Assembly (NCBI GenBank): GCA_964019155.1
Contig: OZ025242.1
Coordinates: 24,159,025 to 24,223,024 of the forward strand
Origin: Osedax fenrisi
Lineage: Eukaryota > Annelida > Polychaeta > Sabellida > Siboglinidae
Reading direction: 5' to 3'
DNA length: 64,000 nt
The notes beneath the pieces are model-generated. The model did not search any database, was not told where the DNA came from, and saw only the letters and a list, made by a program, of their open reading frames with translations. Made by a program: the position numbers and the translations under genes. Below are positions 1 through 13,574 of the stretch, piece after piece. How positions within the stretch are numbered: the first letter of the stretch is position 1; each line of letters opens with the position of its first letter.

Positions 1-476
1 TTTGGTCACATTTTTCAAAGGTTAGTAAATTTCGTAGTTTCATAGACCAAATTGAACGAGTGCAAAGATTACTTACTAGAAGATTAATTACAAGTAGAGT
101 AGGATATACAAATTCATCAAATATTAATTATAAATCATATAAAGAGAGATTGGAATATTTTTAATTATAATCACTTGAACTTAGGAGATTAAAAATAGAT
201 CTAACCACAATTTTTAAAATTTCAAATAATTATACAAATATAAATATATCTGATATCCTTAACATTTCGAATAATTATAGAACTAGAGGTAATTGTAAAA
301 AATTAAATGTAATACATAATGATAATACAATTACAAATATAATTAATAATAGATTAGTTAATATATGGAATTCATTAAATAATTATATAATAAAATCTGT
401 ATCTGTTTCATCTTTTAAAAATAAAATAAACAACATCTCTTTTAACAAACAACATTTTTTTAACAGAAATTTATAA
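1..476 (+). mobile_element. Decayed LINE 3' end (RT ORF C-terminus)
   Basis: Read on the plus strand, this stretch encodes the typical C-terminal tail of a CR1/L2-type reverse transcriptase ORF. It has an IERVQRLLTRRLI-like segment, then YKERLEYF, SLELRRLKIDL and a final IWNSLNN...SFKNKI block ending at TAA 474-476. Two stop codons interrupt the frame just after YKERLEYF, so the copy is dead. The element continues off the left edge. Clade assignment is by motif resemblance only. Confidence 0.65.
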
Positions 477-2232
477 TTTTATATTAATTTATGTTTTATT
501 TTGTATCTTGATTATTGCATTATCTCTTTGGTGATTTTAAAAAATTTAATTTTGTTGTAAAAAATGTGGGTATATTTTATATCTATATTTCAATAATATA
601 TCCTACTATAATATTAAATTAATAATTCATTATTATTACATATTTTAAATTAGGAAGTATTACTTTATTTTTGTTTTTTCTGTATTATATGTTTGTTCTG
701 TATTGTAATTTTATTTTATATATATTTTGTATATATGTTTCAAAGTTATTATATTATTAAACTACAATATTAATAATTTACTATTATTTCAGATTATAGT
801 GATAAATATTATATTTGTTGTATCGTAATAGTATTGGTTTGTTTTATTATTAACGTGTTCTGTTTGGGTATATTGGTTTATTTTATTTTTAACGTGCACG
901 TAACGTGCAGAACATGTTCTGTTTTTATATATATGTTTCAAATTTATTATACAATTAAAATATAAAATTAATAATGTACTATTATTACAGATTTTGATAA
1001 GTATTAGAATACTTGTTTGTTTCATTCTAGTATTGGTTTATTTGATTTTTAACATGTTCTGTTTATAATATCTTTAACAATTATAATTTAAATATTAAAC
1101 TATATAACTAATAATGTATTACTAATATAAGGGGTACTAAGATAAGAATAGTTCTATAAAGTTAAAGTATAAATTGAATATTTCGATGCCACTTACAAAA
1201 TAATGTATTTTATTTTTATTTTCGATTATTTTTACGCTATCTTTTATTTCTATTTGTATCATTTTTCGTTAATTATCATTTTACTATATGATTAATTTCT
1301 ACCCGATTATTTTTCATTTATTTTTACGGTAACTGTAAAACGTTTAATTTCTTTAAATTTTTAATTTCGTATTATTCTTTGTTTATTTCTATAACATATG
1401 TTATCGTTAGCAAATATTTATACTATATACTTTTGATTATATATTTCTATTATGTAGACCTATTTGCTTAAATAAATTATCAATCAATAATGTATTAAGG
1501 TTTAATGTTTCTAGGATTGAACTTTTTATGTTATTTTATTTTTAAACTAAAATAAAATTCAGATCAAGTTTATTATATTTTAATAAATATATAATATATA
1601 TTAGATATATATGATTATAAAAAACTGTGTTTTAATATATTTCTTTGGAAAATTTGAATGTTAATTATTTGTATAGAAAAAATAATAATAGTTAAATAAA
1701 AAATGACTATGACACATTGAAAGTTTTTTTTAATAATTCTTTCACCTATTGTGTTAATAAACTAAAATATGAACTGAGAAATTAATGAAATTCAGTACAT
1801 CTATGTACAAATAAACTTAATAAAAGTAGCACGTTTACTTATTCTAACTCATTATAAGTAGTTATTAAGAACATTCCATCATATGACTGCAATACTAAAT
1901 TCAATAATTAATAATTAATTAATAATTTAATAATTCAATAATTAATTATCTCTTTAATGTTTATTATATGACTATACATAAATGTGTTCTTAGTAATAAT
2001 AGATTATAATAATAGATTCATAATATTATACTTGTTAACATAAATATCGCTAAATCACTGTTTTTGTCGAATGAAAATAAGACAAAAGATTCTTACCCAA
2101 TTATTATTATTATTATTGTTGTTATTATTATTATTATTAATTTATTAAGGGTATCCTTAGTATAAGCTAAACATAGCTTCTGGGTATCCCTCCGATTATT
2201 ATAGAAAATATTCGGTAAATAAAATTCATTCG
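477..2232. other. AT-rich non-coding stretch
   Basis: Very AT-rich sequence with no recognisable gene. It contains two diverged copies of a motif near 838-900 and 1030-1060 (attttTAACGTGTTCTGTTT-like, each after a tattggttta word), which suggests a decayed repeat. A short TTA-rich run lies at 2099-2142. Nothing else is supportable. Confidence 0.6.
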
Positions 2233-3545
2233 ATGGGTTACTTAAATAAAAAGTATAATAATTATGGAATTGATCATAATACTTTGGAACGAATCGTCGC
2301 GAAACAACTAACGTCTTATTTAATATCACACAAAATCCCTCACATCTTCCAAAGCGCATATCTTCCTTCCAAATCAAAAGAAACCGCACTAGCGAAACTA
2401 ACCTTGATAATAAAAATGGCACAATACTCGCACTACTTGATCTCTCCTCTGCGTTTGACACTATTGACCACACGATTCTCATACACCATCTTACATCTAT
2501 AGGTATTACTGGTACTGCACACAAATGGCTATCCTCATTCATAACCATCCGAACTTCTACAGTTTTAGTTCACTCAACCCGTTCATCTTCCCGTCTTGTA
2601 ACACACGGTGTTCCAATGGTCAGTCCTTGGACCAATACTTTTTAACATTTACATAATTCCCCTTCTCCACCTTATCTCGAATTCTCCAGTTAGCTTCCAT
2701 ACATATGCAGACGACATACAACTTTATGTAAAATGTACAGAAAACGTAAATTTTGCACCTGACATATTTTCCTCTACTATTACCACCATTCATAACTGGC
2801 TCACAATAAACTCCCTCGTATTTAACCCAATTAAAACCGAGGCTATCTTCCTTCACCTTCCACTCTGAAGTAAAACGTTACCAACTCCCCCTCCAATTAA
2901 CATTAATGGACAGCTCATCATATACTCAACCCATGTCACAAATATTGGTGTTATATTTGACAATACTTTTAATTTGTATAGACAACTGTCCCACATAACA
3001 AAACTATTAAACTATCAACTACATTCACTACGCCTTATTCGTCATTAAATATCAATATCCACCTCAACTATTATAGCTTCTGCTTACATCCTACCTCTAT
3101 TCGACTACTGCAATGTTATCCTTTACAATACCCCTCATCGTATATTACTAAACTCCAAATTCTTCACAATTATATAGCTAGGTGTATATTCAACATACCA
3201 AAATACTCCCATACTCATATATCTCCATTCCTAGTTAAACTCCACTGGCTACCTGTACGCCATAGAATCCTATATAAAACTCTACTACTGGCTCATAAAG
3301 CAATCCACCATGACTCTCCTGACTACCTAGCATCCCTACTCAAACTTAAATTACCAACTAGTACCACTACACGCTCCACCAATACGTTTCTACTTCAACT
3401 CCCTCTTAAACACAACTTACATTCAACCAACACTCGCGCATGGGCAATATCCGTTCCATACTCTTGGAACACTCTCCCCACATCCATCAACTCTAAACTT
3501 CAAGAAATTACTAAAAACCTACCTATTTAATATGAAACATTAACT
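2233..3545 (+). mobile_element. Decayed CR1/L2-like LINE (reverse transcriptase)
   Basis: Plus-strand reverse-transcriptase remains spread over several frames. In order they are LERIVAKQLTSYL, a LLDLSSAFDTIDH-like motif A, an HTYADDIQLY catalytic motif near 2695-2727, NWLTINSLVFNPIKTEAIFL, a 'NIGVIFDNTFN' motif, and a C-terminal 'SWNTLP...LKTYLFN' tail ending near 3530. Frameshifts and stops between the motifs show it is inactive. SAFDTIDH with YADDIQLY is usual in CR1/L2-group elements. The exact 5' boundary is not visible. Confidence 0.7.
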
Positions 3546-3815
3546 TCAAATATATATGGACGGCCGATTGATTTATAAGCACAATTCGCAGTCCGAAAAC
3601 AGACAAATGTAATGTATAATTGTAATCAATCATGGTCAGATTTGTAGTAAAACATAGCATACAGTATAGTATAAGTATTTGTAACATTATATAATGTATA
3701 AATTACTATATACCTATATATAGTATACAAAAAAAGTTGGATGTAGTATAAAAGAGGTATTTTCATGAGTAGGGGGAATTAGAATTAAAAAATAATAACA
3801 AGAATACAAAAAATT

Positions 3816-6200
3816 ATGTATACCTACATATATATTATATATCTCATAGTAGCAAATACATTTGGTCCCCATAAAAAATCAAGAATAAAAACCTGGCATA
3901 TTCCTGGTGGATTATATCATAATCTAATTGATTTTATTCTAGTCAGTAAACGTTTTACTACAAGCGTGAATATAAACAAGACTCGATCATTCCCTGGATC
4001 AGACATAGGTAGTGATCACGATATGGTCATGATGACATTTTGTCTTCGCCTGAAAAATCCAAAGAAAGAAAAATTCATTCGAAACAAATTTAATCTTGAG
4101 AAACTTAAAAACCCAGATATTGAAAAACTGTTTAAATATAGAATTGATGAAAAGTTATCAGCACAATATTTAACAAAAATATTCAACAACGAAGAGATAT
4201 TAAAAAAATGAATAAAACATTGATAGATACAGCCACTGAAATTCTAGGTAAACATAGAGAGAAAAGGAAAAACTGGATCACTGAAGAACTGATGGATATG
4301 TGTGACTTAAGAAGATAACTGAAAAAGACAAAATTCCTATCAGGAAGTAGGTACAAGCAGGTTAACACTCAAATAAAAAGAGAGATGAAGAAAGCTAAGG
4401 AAAATTGGATTAACCAGAAATGTATAGACATTGGTGACTGTTTAACCAGGAATAACACCAAGAGAGCCTACCAAATTATCAAAGACCTAACTAAACCGAA
4501 GGATAATGCCGCTGTAAATATACAGGATAAACATGGCAAATGTATCACTGATAAAGATGGACAGAATACTGTTCAGAACTGTATTCACATAAAGCTGAAG
4601 GAGATGATGCAGTGCTCGCCGTGAACGAACCTACAGACCAAGATAGCTTCCCTATTCTGGAAAGTGAAGTGGAAGCTGCTATACGTTCACTAAAGATCGG
4701 TAAATCACCTGGTGTTGACAACATACCCGCTGAACTTCTTAAATCAGGCAGTGACATACTAAAAAAGTTACTTACGGATATCTGTAATAAAATATGGGAA
4801 ACCGGAATATGGCCATCTGAATGGACAAAGTCACTGATAATAAGTCTACATAAAAAAGGAAGCAAACAGAAATGTGAAAACTACAGGACAATAAGCCTTA
4901 TATCACACGCGAGTAAAATTATGCTAAAGATAATTCTACACAGGCTACAGCACATTACTGAATAATTTATTTCCGAATATCAAGCTGGTTTTCGAAAAGG
5001 CCGAAGTACAAGTGAAAAAATATTCAACCTTAGAATTATATCGGAAAAATATGCCCAACATAACAAACCGCTATATCATGTATTTATAGACTTCAAAAAA
5101 GCATTTGATAGAGTCTGGCATGAAGCATTTTGGTCATCTATGAAAAGTTTTAATATCAACTTAAAATTAATAGAAGCTATACAAAGTTATATAGTAAAGC
5201 TGAAAGTGCGGTTTACTCTGACAGAAAAATTGGAGAATGGTTCCACACAATAACTTGAGTGAGACAAGGTTGTTTACTGTAACCCACACTCTTCAACATC
5301 ATGCTGGAACAAATAATGAATGATGCATTAGAAAATCATATAGGTACAGTAAATATCGGAGGTAAAATAATTACAAATCTAAGATTTGAGGATGACATAG
5401 ACGGACTAGCAGGTAGTGAATCCGAGCTATCCAATCTAATAAAAAAGATTGACAGTACATCTCGTAAATATGGAATGGAGATTAATGCTACGAAAACTCA
5501 AATTATGACTAATTCTGAAGGTAATTTCACATCCGAAATAAAGATAAACAACGATACACTCAAAATAGTTGAAAAATTTAAATACTTAGGTGCAATTATA
5601 GACGATAAAGGTTCCAAATCTGAAATAATAGCTAGAACAGGTCAGACAATAACTGCATTATCAAAACTAAATGTTATATGGTACGACAAATCACTTCAAC
5701 TGAAACTAAAAATCTGACTTATGCAATCGCTAGTATACTCAATATTCCTCTATGCGTGCGAAACGTGGACGCTAACAAAGGAGTTACAAAGACGTATTAG
5801 AGCATTGGAAATGAGATGTTTAAGAAGGCTAATGAACATATCATACCGAGACAAGATAACCAATATTGAGGTACGGAGTCGAGTTGTTAAAGAAATTGGT
5901 AAACACTCGGAATTGCTGGCGATGGTCATTGCAAAGAAGTTGAGGTGGTTTGGTCATGTATCACGATCAAACTCTATGTCTAATACTATTTTGCAAGGAT
6001 CCATTGAAAGTAAAAGAAGAAGAGGACGGCCAAGGACACAATGGCAAGATAATATCGTTGAATGGACTAGTATTGGAATAGAAGAAGCGATGCGAGCGAC
6101 CCGGGATAGAGACCGATGGAAACGTATTGTATTGAAGTCAACTGCGCCCCTACGGCATCCAAATGCTATGAGATAGGTAAAAGGTAAAAGGTAAAAATAT
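3816..6200 (+). mobile_element. Decayed RTE-like LINE (endonuclease + RT)
   Basis: The order of motifs is the end of an apurinic endonuclease domain (LIDFILVSKRF, then SDIGSDHDMVMMTF near 4002-4040), RT motifs (SPGVDNIPAELL, NYRTISLISHASKI, YQAGFRKGRSTSEKI, FIDFKKAFDRVWH), the active-site region near 5380-5410, and a C-terminal ETWTLTKELQRRIRALEMRC / RRRGRPRTQW block. This combination is typical of RTE-type endonuclease-reverse transcriptases. The expected ADD is read as EDD (LRFEDDIDGL), and stops and frameshifts occur near 4207, 4317, 4964, 5252-5280 and 5716, so the copy is inactive. The 3' end carries three ggtaaaa units at 6175-6196, a likely tail. Confidence 0.75.
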
Positions 6201-8123
6201 ATATATTAGTTTGGGTTTCGGTTGGTTATTGTATGTCAATTTGTTTATATATATATCTATATATATATAGGAATAATGCAGAAATATATTGATATAACTA
6301 ATTCATTACAGTATGTATTAAAATAAATATGATAATGTAGGTAAATTTAGATTATTTATTAAAAATAATAAATAATAATGGATATATACGTGGATTTCGA
6401 ATAAGGTTATATGTATATATTTGAGAATTATGTCATGAGATATTATTTCGATTACTTCCGGTAAGGTGTGTGTATAATTATTCTTTATTCTTACTTCCTT
6501 GTTTAGCTTGATGATTTCGAGTATAACTTCTTCATTCTCCTAATTAATATTTATATTATTAAAATATGTATATATATTATAATATATTATTATTATAAAT
6601 AATATATTATTATATATATTTATACCGGAGAATATTTATATAGGGGTATATTATCTATGTTAGAATATAAAATGTAACACTTTAGTTTATCTAATAACTC
6701 TCCTATAACAACTATAAAAGTATATTAACTAGTACAAGAATTAGGTATTATGCCTACATGAAACCCAATGGAGCATAATTAGTATATATATAGTGTTTAT
6801 ATATACTCAAATAAACAATAGGCCACATATACTTATCGACTATATCTATAGATATAGTAGATCTAATTTTGTTTAACAATTCGTATAGTATATTATGATA
6901 TATAGTGGATATTGGAATATGCGGGTAATTTCATTGAATATGTATAATCAATATGAAAGGTTGTATCCAATTACATAAACTGGAGTAAGTTATCGCCAAT
7001 TAATAGACTACAATTCGAGATTTATTTCCTAAACATTTTCAACTTAAAATAATAACAATATCAACAGATTCCAAATATTCGATAGTTAGTGAGTTACACA
7101 AAATAATAATAACGTATCTAGATTATATTGTTTCTATTTCAGATTATCCTATATAAGTTAGATATTCATTTCATACAATTCTATTCAGCGTAGAATAATA
7201 TATATATAAAGATATAATCTAAATGGAAATGTATTATATAGAACAGAATTAATAAATATAGAAAATAAAAAATAATATAAAAAAGATATATCTTATAATA
7301 CAATAAATGAAATAATTGTAATAATACTACAGATAATAATAATCAAAATAATAGTAATATTGCAAAAAAGATAATATGAAATAGACAAATAAACAATAGG
7401 ATATGCTAAACATAATTTAGGAAATTTTAAATTAATTATAAATAATTATTATAATAAGTTATGCAAAAAATAAAAACGAATATAATATAGAAATATTATT
7501 TGATTGAGGTAAACAATGCAACTTTACAAATTGAGTATAATAAGGTAAGGCGAGTAAAGAGTGGGTAAAGAATCAAGTATAAAGTAAGCGTAAATAGATG
7601 TCCTCCTAAATAGATGTCCTCCTAAATAGATCTAATTTACTGAGACACGTAGAATTCGAGAATCTTATAATAATAATAATAATAATAATATTAATAATAT
7701 TAATAATAATAATAATAATAATAATCAGATTGGTTCATCGTAATAAACGAGAGTGAAGCCAGGTATACCATCTATCTATAGATATAGAAGTTATCGAGAT
7801 ATCTACCCGTTAGTACTAATACTATTAGAATAGTGAACATCTTAATACAACATGGCAACATAACTAATATAACTATAGATAACTATATCTATATCACAAT
7901 TGTAAACCCTTTCGAAACCAAAGATAGCTTGTATTGTTATATAAATGTGTATTACACATACACGGCTGTGATTTACAGCTTTATAAACAAAGTAACATTT
8001 AACCAATTAAATTAACCACTTAATAAATGATGATTATTATTATTGATTAACCATGACATTATAACTACGTTTCATTATTGTATGTGTATATGTAAGAACA
8101 ACGATATCACTAATATATTATAT

Positions 8124-8126
<3 letters not shown>
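6201..8126. other. AT-rich intergenic stretch
   Basis: No gene recognised. It holds scattered AT microsatellites (6248-6270, 6566-6620), an approximate 15-bp direct repeat around taaatagatgtcctcc at 7592-7630, and an ATA/AAT run at 7668-7725. It lies downstream of the stop codon of the Ig/Cys-rich gene. Confidence 0.55.

Positions 8127-8185
<59 letters not shown>
8127..8185. repeat. (TA)n(GT)n microsatellite
   Basis: A short TA run followed by about 24 GT units. It begins three bases past the minus-strand TAA of gene A, so it would start the 3' UTR. Confidence 0.95.
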
Positions 8186-8187
<2 letters not shown>

Positions 8188-8188
<1 letters not shown>

Positions 8189-8372
8189 TAACGAGGGTGT
8201 GTATAACGAAACCTTTGTTTATTGCGTGTCCTGATACGCTTAAGGACATCTCTGTCCACCCCGTACACTTTCAGTGTCTTGCCGTCGTCCACATCTTGTA
8301 TCCTACTCCAGGACTCCAACTGTTCGCTTAAGATCTTGCCCAAGTTCACCGAGTGCATCTTCTGACCTTTAA
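8188..8372 (-). CDS. Gene A exon 8: C-terminus and stop
   Basis: It encodes KMHSVNLGKILSEQLESW, SRIQDVDDGKTLKVYGVD and a basic end KRIRTRNKQRFRYTHPR, then TAA (8190-8188). Two acceptors are possible. The one at 8373-8374 (ttacaacag) gives the phase 1 join and this 60-residue frame. The one at 8362-8363 (aaaggtcag) would shift the frame and end the protein after 18 further residues. I prefer the longer frame because its codon pattern looks coding throughout, but transcript data must decide. Confidence 0.55.
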
Positions 8373-9162
8373 CTGTTGTAACGTGGTTATACTGTGTTAT
8401 CTATTACGTCGTGTATCGTTATCTATTCGGTAATGTGTCGTTGTATTGCGTCATATATTGTCATCTTACGTCATGTATTGTCATCTTACGTCATGTATTG
8501 TTATATTACGTTATGTATTATTATCAGATCGCTGTGATGTTATCATCATTCATTTGTACGGTAACGTCATTATTACCGGTCCGATACATGTATATATATA
8601 TAATATAATATATATATATATATATATAATATATTCATTATTAAGGTAAAATACCTCGAAAGTCTTCTGACTATTTTATTTGTCCATTTATTTTTTTCCA
8701 TTTATAATGATTTCAATAATAAAATGTATCTTATCTTATCTTATCTTATATATATATGTAAATGTATTGATAGATTGTTTGAAATTGTATTTAACTCGCT
8801 TTTAAACTCTTAAATACATCGTAAATGATTTCTCAAAAGTGTATATATATAGAAATAGAAATAATAAAAGTTGGTTAATAAATACCATTAATAATAATAA
8901 AATAAAATAGAATAAACCGTATAGAAATTAATAAATAAAATAATAATGACAAACAATATTAGTATTACAGGTTTCTACCTGAGATCAATTGTTGTATACA
9001 TTACTTGAATGTTGTATGCGATTTAATGGATCTAATATAGGGTGTGAGTGAATTCCATAGCTTAAGACCAATATAACTCAGTGCCCGAGTATTCATTTTT
9101 GAGGGACGAAGAATAGGGGAAGATAGAAGATGATATGCATGGTTTCTAAGAAATAGAATATT

Positions 9163-10928
9163 CTATATGGAAGATATTTGTACTAAAGAAGCCGAAATAT
9201 AGGAGGAACAATTTAAAGAGTATATTGAGAAATGAACAATAGATAGTATGGGATAGTAAGAATGTTTGTTAAATGGTAACCAGGGAGGTGAGTGTTGGTA
9301 TGAGGAAGTAGAGGAATGATCTCGAATACGTAGATTATATGTTGTACGGACTGATGAACGAATAACTCGATTTAGGGGATATATAGAAGATAAGGGAAGA
9401 TTGATAAGGAGTGAGGAACAGTAATCTATACATGAGAAGATAAGGGAATTAACTAGATTTTTAGTAAGAGATTCAGTACTTAATTTTCGTATTTTTCTAA
9501 TTCTAAATAGATGATAATTTGCAGATTTAGTGATGTCAGTAATATAAGGAATGAAGGAAAGAATAGAATCAAAAAGTACACCTAAGTTGGATGCAGTAGG
9601 GGAAGGAGAGATTAAAATATTATCACTAAGAAAAGGAAGGAAGTTAGTAGGAGATTGAGAAATATTCAACAATCTAGCTTTTTAGGCATTATGGAGAAGA
9701 TTATTAGAAATAAGCCATTCTTTAATATCATTAGCATAATTGGAGAGTTGATTATTGAGACATGGTGATGAATTAGTGGGAAGAAACATATATAGTTGTA
9801 TGTCATCTGCATATATATATATATATAGATATGGTAATAGATATTTTGATATTTAGATATTATGGATAGTAGTGTATTTAAATAAATACAGAAAAGTGAA
9901 GGAACGAGTACTGATCCCTGGGAAACACCATATTTCATAGTAGAAGTGGAAGAAAAAGAATGATATATTTGTACACTGCTACTACGGTCAGATATATATG
10001 AAGTAAACCATGAGAGGGTATATATACCTTATAAGGTCTCTAACTCCAAGAAAGTATAGACGGGTCAGTATAATTTAGTGGCCAAGTGTATCGAATGCAC
10101 TGGATATGTCCAACATGACTAGTTGACAGAAATGATTTGTATTAGGGTTAGAAGTGATGACATAAATTACGTTTAGTATTTCTGTTTCTGTGGAGTGCCC
10201 TCGGCGAAAACCACTTTGCTGAGGAATATGGAGATTATTGGCGGTTAAATAGGAGATTAATTGACGAGAGAAAACTCTTCCCAAAATTGTACTCACCAAA
10301 GGTAGCTGAGAAATTGGGCGATAATTGAGATGAGATTCGTGATCAAGTGAAGGTTTTTTAAGAATCAGAGTGAATATGTATTGTTTAAAATTAGGAGAGA
10401 TAGTACAGGAATTTAGGGAATATGAGATGATGTTACAGATAGTTGGACATATATAATCGGAGTAAAGTTCAAAAATATATAGTGGAATAGGATCGGAAGG
10501 AGATATCGAAGTGGACGCATGTATGAGTTTGGATATGAGATATATATGTGGTGGACGAAAATAACTTAAGAAAGCATATATAGGTAGGGTAACTATGATT
10601 GAAGGATAGTTTTCAGTAGTGATATGGTTCTTGATCTTTATTATGATGGAGTAAATCTTATGTAAAATGTTATCGAGAAGAGACATCCTAATTTCAATAG
10701 AGAAATGTTAGTTATATATAGTAGTAACGCAGGATTTTGGGGAGATAACAACTTATTAGCCAGTCTGAAAAGTCGTCGTTTATCAAAATCAAGATCGTGT
10801 ATAACCCGGGTATAGGAAATTGCTAACTTGTAGATCTTACGTTGTTCAAATAATGAATCTCTAGAAGATGAAGATATGAACAATGGGTATGTTCTTTCAG
10901 ATTTACGAAGTGATCGTTTCAAGGACAT
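9163..10928 (-). mobile_element. Decayed CR1/L2-like LINE in intron 7 of gene A
   Basis: Minus-strand RT remains, same direction as the host gene. The order is an upstream segment with RKSERTYPLF, then LNYRPISQLPLVSTILGRVF, SGFRRGHSTETEILNVIY, MLDISSAFDTLGH (near 10080), YGVSQGSVLVPSLF (near 9900), YADDIQLY in a shifted frame (near 9790-9815), LGVLFDSILSF, and a C-terminal tail to about 9163. At least three frame changes make it inactive. It probably inserted into the intron long ago. Confidence 0.75.
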
Positions 10929-11099
10929 GAGGTGGGAAGTAAATCATTGGGTGTCAGGATGGAGAGTGACTGATATGGTTTTAGAATGGGCATGTTTATC
11001 CAGTAAATGGTATAGTATGACATTTAATACAACGGGAGAATAACAGATGTCACCAATATATGTATATATGTAAATATATGTGTAAATAATATTTACTAA

Positions 11100-11101
<2 letters not shown>

Positions 11102-11139
<38 letters not shown>

Positions 11140-11150
11140 ACATTTGTGTG
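11102..11150. repeat. (TA)n(TG)n microsatellite
   Basis: TA then TG dinucleotides lying within 10 bp of the exon 7 donor of gene A. Confidence 0.9.
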
Positions 11151-11157
11151 TGTTAAC

Positions 11158-11478
11158 CTATTCTGGAATTGCACACTGTTTCTTCATCTTCCATATTCGT
11201 CTGCAACTTCTTCAGAACCGCTTTCAACTGGGACGCGTTCTGATAGATCTCTTTAGTGTTCACCGGTCTACGATCTTTGCCGACTTTGCGGTCGTTGTTG
11301 TTGTTGTTGCTGTTGTTGTTGTTGACGACGTCGCGTTGACCTCTCGACGCCCCCTCTGCCGCCGTATAGCCTCGTCTGAAGTCTCCCATAGCGTGTTGTC
11401 TGTCCGTCGGTCTGAGTGCGCTAAACTTCACACCCCTTTCACCCTCGTCTGGCTCGTCTCCGTCTTCGTAGCCGTAGT
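11158..11478 (-). CDS. Gene A exon 7: acidic and Asn-rich tail
   Basis: The acceptor ctctaccctttacgtaacag is followed by DYGYEDGDEPDEGERG, then ALRPTDRQHAMGDFRRGY, a near-pure Asn run (NNNNSNNNNN), and a charged segment KEIYQNASQLKAVLKKLQ ending ETVCNSRI. It joins exon 6 in phase across an 18.5-kb intron containing two big tandem arrays. Composition differs from the N-terminal half: disordered, then probably helical. The donor ATAG/gttaac gives phase 1. Membership in gene A rests on strand, phase and lack of a competing start; it could be part of another gene. Confidence 0.65.
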
Positions 11479-11559
11479 CTGTTACGTAAAGGGTAGAGGT
11501 CACGGAGGAGAGGTCACGCCGGGGTTAGCGCGGCGGTATGTTTCGTAGGAGCGAATGGA

Positions 11560-13058
11560 TACGATACGTGTATTGTGTGGAGTACGTGTTAAATAAAACT
11601 AATGCTATGCCGCATGTAGGATTCATCGACTAATTCGTTGAACTTATAATAACTGCTCTCTGGAGGACATGTAGGAGAGAGCGGCCAGGTTGAGCCGGTT
11701 TTTATAAAAACACACATTTATCTAGTAATGTTATGAATATATTTTAATAAAATAAAGTGCATAAGATATATATATTTTATGACCAATAAAAAACATTCAT
11801 AAATGAGTGTAATGATAAATAAATAATTATAATGAATTATATAATTACATAGTTATTTATTTTTCAATTTGGCTCAACCTGCCCCAGTCTAAAGGGATAT
11901 ATTATGGTATATCATATAAATATATATGTATATATATATGTATATATATATGTATGAACCTTATATTATCTACGTCTAACTTATTAAACCAATATATACT
12001 TTTAGCTATAGCTTCTATAGAAACTATACATATTTTATTAGATGAGTGTATATTTATCGAATACAAAAATGACTCCTATTATTAATTTCTATTTGGTATA
12101 ATGTGCATTTAGATTATATAATTATATAACTATATAATTATATAACTTAAACCATATTACTATATATATAACAATGAGATAACAATGTGATAACAATGTG
12201 ATAACTATGTGATAACAATGAGATAACAATGTGATAACAATGCATTAGTATTAACCGGAGTCTGCCATTAGAGGTTTCAGCAAGTCATAGTCATCGTATT
12301 CGTTTCCCTTTGTCTACATACGATAAGTATCACGTGATACGTATATATACGTATATATTTACGTATATATATATATATACGTATATATATGTGTGTGTGT
12401 GTTTATATATATGTATGTGTTTTATCGCGTTTATGACATACACTATATGTGTTTACATGATAGTGGTCTACTGAAACAATGATAACTTATTAATAATTAA
12501 TAATAGCCATTCATTGCTTAATGATAATTAAGCAATGAATAACAAATATTGTTTTAATTTGTAGATAATATTAATATCTATCTAAATCGGAATGATTTGA
12601 TATTGTAATTGACACAAATGTCAAGTATGAATTATGATACTAAACTTAGAACATATTTTCTGAATAAATTATAAAATTGATTTATTTTTTTTTGAATTTT
12701 GTATGGTATTAATATTAATATTAATATTTATATAAATCAAAGAAATCCTATCAGATAGCAGCTGCTACCACCCGCTACCAGCCATCATAGATATACACTA
12801 CTTTAATAGTGATATTGATGTTTACGATGTGGCAATGTGCGCAGACATATACGCACACACATACGCATACCTATACAAACACGTACACACATACCCATAC
12901 ACCTACCTATACACATACACATACACATATGTTTAGGTATACGTGATCACTATTTATAACAATAGGTGCATACGCACGTAAAACGTGTACTTTATTTGTG
13001 TCCCCAAACCCCTACATTGTACACCTTGTGCACGACGCAGAGAGTATTGTAGTTATAG
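11560..13058. other. Intronic AT-rich stretch of gene A
   Basis: Part of the 18.5-kb intron 6. It contains AT microsatellites (about 11922-11952, 12340-12410) and, at 12840-12930, a CATACACATA-type degenerate microsatellite. Two short runs of related sequence, aatttggctcaacctgcccc (11868-11887) and the inverted aggttgagccggt (11687-11699), look like ends of a small inverted-repeat element. No gene seen. Confidence 0.5.
12166..12245. repeat. 12-bp tandem repeat (GATAACAATGTG)n
   Basis: About six imperfect copies of gataacaatgtg, with variants carrying atgag or ctatg. Confidence 0.85.
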
Positions 13059-13512
13059 CAAAGATTTTCCGAAGGAAAGATATAACACTTACGCGAAATC
13101 GTGTAATTCGAATTTGTATACAAAATACCCTGGTGCCACCTATAGCGGGTTACTTTTAGGAACTATGCGTTGTTTATAATGTAAATTCGTATTTAACTAT
13201 ACACTTTTAAAATGTTAAATAATATGCTTGAAATTAATATTTATATGATGAAAACTAAGTGTTCATTACTAATATATAACAAACAAATATGATATTTATG
13301 TTTTAAATGCTATAAGTATATATTTAGTAAGTAAAAGTTAATTTATATTGCATGTAATTTAATAGAGCAATGAAAACATTGTTGTATGCAAACAGAGCCG
13401 AACCTAAATCTATTTCAGTGATTTCGATACTACTGCTAGCAGCGGTTGGGGATATTACTAAATTACGTTGCATGCATAGGGAGTGTTATATCTTTGCTTC
13501 GCAAAATCTTTG
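13059..13512. mobile_element. 454-bp MITE, copy 1, with 7-bp TSD
   Basis: A non-coding element with roughly 30-bp terminal inverted repeats starting caaagatttt; the left and right arms differ only at two positions. It is flanked by the direct repeat gttatag (13052-13058 and 13513-13519). A second copy of exactly the same length is at 53214-53667, with about four differences in 454 bp. The two copies have different 7-bp flanking duplications, so both are genuine transposition products. No transposase is encoded. A 7-bp duplication fits P-like or Dada-like elements better than hAT (8 bp) or Tc1 (TA). Confidence 0.9.
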
Positions 13513-13574
13513 GTTATAGTATACAAGCTACCATTTCAACAAAGGCTATTGTGTCGTATGATGAACGTAGCTAA

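Noticed and set aside
789..1025. Short open frames in AT-rich DNA, for example at 789-1025, 7833-8015 and 51577-51768
   Set aside because: Composition-driven, no domain, no splice context and no conserved motif.
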